A stretch of 6,953 nt of DNA from an uncultured Coriobacteriales bacterium. GTDB lineage: Bacteria; Actinomycetota; Coriobacteriia; Coriobacteriales; UMGS124. The notes beneath the pieces are model-generated. The model saw nothing but the letters and a program-made list of their open reading frames with translations, ran no database searches and was not told the origin of the DNA. The translations under genes were made by a program, and so were the position numbers. The DNA lies in contig CAIFEU010000129.1 in the NCBI GenBank assembly GCA_903789505.1, positions 1-6,953 of the forward strand, written 5' to 3'. Position 1 is the stretch's first letter. Each line of letters opens with the position of its first letter. Shown here in pieces: positions 5,631 through 6,953 of the stretch.

Positions 5631-6224
5631 CTAGACGGAGCGGCGGTCCTCGATCGCGCGGCCCAGCGTGACCTCGTCGGCGTACTCGAGGTCTCCCCCC
5701 ACGGGCAGGCCGCTGGCGAGGCGGGTCACCGAGACGCCCAGGGGCTTGATGATGCGCGCCAGGTACGACGCCGTCGTCTCACCCTCGACGTCGGGGTTGG
5801 TCGCCAGGATGACCTCCTCGACGGGCTCCTTCCCGAGGCGCGCCATGAGCTCGCGCACGTGGAGCTGGTCGGCCCCCACCCCGTCCATGGGGCTCAGGAT
5901 GCCCCCGAGGACGTGGTACAGGCCGCGGTACGTGCCCGTCCGCTCGATTGCCTGGACGTCGCGCGGCTCGGCGACGACGCAGATTTTGGACTGGTCGCGG
6001 CGCGGGTCGGAGCAGATCGCGCACTGCGGGCCGGTGGCGTAGTTGAAGCAGCGCGGGCAGAAGTGGATGGTGCGCTTCACGTCGAGGATGGCGTCGGCGA
6101 GCCGGCGCGCAGACTCCTCGTCGGAGCGCAGGATGTGGTAGGCGATACGCTGGGCGGACTTTGAGCCGATTCCCGGCAGCCTGCCCAGCTCGTCGCACAG
6201 GTTCTGGAAGGTCTCGTCAGACAA
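5631..6224 (-). CDS. recR: Recombination mediator protein RecR
   Basis: RecR works with RecO (and RecF) to load RecA at gaps and stalled forks. The 197 residues match the usual family length. The helix-hairpin-helix LGRLPGIGSKSAQRIAYH is at 13-30, a four-cysteine zinc site is at C56, C59, C68 and C71, and the Toprim domain spans about 79-173 (VVAEPRD, then ATNPDVEGE at 141-149). The conserved C-terminal GLPVGGDLEYAD is at 172-183. The start is TTG at 6224: an in-frame TGA lies three codons upstream, so no earlier start exists, and this N-terminus matches the family. The ribosome-binding site is poor (AGGGA about 12 nt away), and the gene follows ybaB by 23 nt, which suggests translational coupling. 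Confidence 0.97.
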   Translation of the reverse strand: MSDETFQNLCDELGRLPGIGSKSAQRIAYHILRSDEESARRLADAILDVKRTIHFCPRCFNYATGPQCAICSDPRRDQSKICVVAEPRDVQAIERTGTYRGLYHVLGGILSPMDGVGADQLHVRELMARLGKEPVEEVILATNPDVEGETTASYLARIIKPLGVSVTRLASGLPVGGDLEYADEVTLGRAIEDRRSV

Positions 6225-6247
6225 GGGAGCTCAGCGGTCCCTACGCC

Positions 6248-6568
6248 CTAGAAGCCCAGCCCGGACATGCCGGGGATGTTGAGGCCGTTGGTGACGCTGG
6301 ACATGCGCTGGTTGGCGAGTTCCTGCGCGTTGCGGCTCGCCTCGTTGACGGCGGCGACGATCATGTCCTGGAGGAGCTCGACGTCGTCGGGGTCGACCGC
6401 CTGGGGGTCGATTGTGATGGACTGCAGCTCCCCGGCGCCGTTCATCGTCGCCTTGACCATCCCGCCGCCCGCGGTGGCGTCGACGGTGACCTCGGCCAGG
6501 CTGTCCTGGACCTCGGCGAGCTGCGCCTGCATCTTCTTTGCCTGCTTGAGCATCTTCTGCATGTCCAT
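6248..6568 (-). CDS. ybaB: YbaB/EbfC family DNA-binding, nucleoid-associated protein
   Basis: This is a small dimeric DNA-binding protein of the YbaB/EbfC family, almost always found next to dnaX and recR. I chose the ATG at 6568 over an in-frame start ten codons upstream: AAAGGA (6580-6575) lies 6 nt before it, and the protein then begins MDMQKMLKQAKKMQ, the typical family N-terminus. It has 106 residues, the normal length. An amphipathic N-terminal helix (1-28) is followed by the GGGMVKATMNG segment (34-44), an IDPQAVDPDD turn (52-61) and a C-terminal helix. The tail is Met/Gly-rich (NIPGMSGLGF). It lies 233 nt after dnaX and 23 nt before recR. Confidence 0.95.
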   Translation of the reverse strand: MDMQKMLKQAKKMQAQLAEVQDSLAEVTVDATAGGGMVKATMNGAGELQSITIDPQAVDPDDVELLQDMIVAAVNEASRNAQELANQRMSSVTNGLNIPGMSGLGF

Positions 6569-6588
6569 GGTGCATCCTTTCGCCGAAG

Positions 6589-6611
6589 GCGGCGCCACCG
6601 GGCGGCGCCGC
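6589..6611 (-). other. Leader hairpin upstream of ybaB
   Basis: GCGGCGCC (6589-6596) and GGCGCCGC (6604-6611) form a perfect 8-bp stem with a 7-nt loop, ending 8 nt before the ybaB ribosome-binding site. The core GGCGGCGCC also appears twice as a direct repeat. A role in translation control is possible but unproven. Confidence 0.35.
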
Positions 6612-6652
6612 GCATCACGGTCACGGACGTCGTGGTCCGCGCAAACGAGTCC

Positions 6653-6658
6653 ACTTTA
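6653..6658 (-). promoter_or_regulatory. Possible -10 element for a ybaB-recR promoter
   Basis: On the minus strand TAAAGT (6658-6653) sits in the 233-nt dnaX-ybaB gap and would give a leader of about 80 nt. No good -35 exists 17 nt upstream (GTGCGC), so confidence is low. The gap length itself suggests that ybaB-recR can be transcribed separately from dnaX. Confidence 0.3.
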
Positions 6659-6801
6659 CCCAACGCGCGCCTCCCGCGCACGCCTGCGCGCGTGCCGATG
6701 CCCAAAGAACACGCAAGGGCGCGCGGGGGCGCGAGCAGACGGGCCGCCCCGGCCTCAGGCGGGGACGCGGGCGGACGCGCCGGGGGCAGACGGAGGCTCG
6801 G

Positions 6802-6953
6802 CTACTTCGAGCCCTCCTCGGTCACGCGCACGAAGCCGCCGAAGCCCGCCGAGAGCAGCTGCGAGAGCTCCGCGGAGATGTCGCCCTGGTCCTCGTCGGG
6901 GCGGGGCGCCGCGGGGGCCTTCCGCGCGGCGGCCTGCTTGGGCTTGTTGGGGG
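6802..6953 (-). CDS. dnaX: DNA polymerase III gamma/tau subunit, C-terminal end (partial)
   Basis: The last 49 codons and a TAG stop (6804-6802) are visible; the rest lies beyond the window. The fragment starts with a Pro/Lys/Ala-rich linker (PNKPKQAAARKAPAAPRP) and ends with a short conserved-looking segment, DISAELSQLLSAGFGG, then FVRVTEEGSK. A low-complexity linker followed by a small C-terminal segment fits the end of tau, the clamp-loader subunit, whose ATPase domains would lie to the right. The assignment rests mainly on position: dnaX precedes ybaB and recR in most bacteria. The fragment carries no diagnostic motif. Confidence 0.75.
   Translation of the reverse strand, partial: PNKPKQAAARKAPAAPRPDEDQGDISAELSQLLSAGFGGFVRVTEEGSK

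Noticed and set aside
6675..6690. CGCGCA-CGCC-TGCGCG inverted repeat
   Set aside because: Six base pairs of alternating GC in very GC-rich DNA; no positional logic beyond chance.
6747..6764. CCCCG/CGGGG hairpin after dnaX as a terminator
   Set aside because: Only 5 bp plus 2 bp with a bulge and a 3-nt loop, and no U-tract; such short GC pairings are expected by chance at this base composition.
6569..6801. dnaX-ybaB gap as a site for an SRP RNA or tRNA
   Set aside because: No GGTCAGGTCCGGAAGGAAGCAGC-like SRP core and no cloverleaf on either strand.

Overview
This GC-rich window looks like chromosomal DNA from a member of the Coriobacteriia (an inference at class level). The case rests on three things: very high GC at third codon positions, a large Tat-exported flavoprotein with an FMN-binding tail of the kind expanded in Eggerthella-like gut actinobacteria, and a dnaX-ybaB-recR-shikimate kinase-like gene order. 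Nothing in the window is a transposase, integrase, CRISPR array, tRNA or rRNA.

Layout. Positions 1-54 hold the first 18 codons of a leftward gene, possibly a DNA-binding regulator. A roughly 390-nt divergent spacer follows, with nested GGGTGA/TCACCC palindromes. Positions 448-2376 encode an exported FAD + FMN reductase whose FAD domain resembles ketosteroid dehydrogenases more than fumarate reductases. Its 3' side has a GC hairpin and a 15-G homopolymer.

Positions about 2540-3298 are the odd part. GC falls to the mid-50s percent in the lines I counted, and no long gene is convincing. The minus strand nevertheless shows a good promoter (-35 TTGCAT, 17 nt, -10 TATATT), a strong ribosome-binding site in front of a 27-codon ORF, and a directional intrinsic terminator. 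Together these suggest a leftward transcription unit of about 600 nt that is a small-peptide gene, a noncoding RNA, or the remains of a gene.

Positions 3299-4726 encode an unrecognised membrane-anchored protein with a long Thr/Gly/Ala/Ser-rich tail. A large hairpin follows it, between convergent genes. The right third (4903-6953) is a leftward housekeeping cluster: dnaX 3' end, ybaB, recR, then a shikimate kinase-like gene. DnaX (clamp loader), YbaB (nucleoid/DNA-associated) and RecR (recombinational repair) form a classical replication/repair neighbourhood. The kinase at its end keeps the P-loop but lacks the usual shikimate-contacting arginine.
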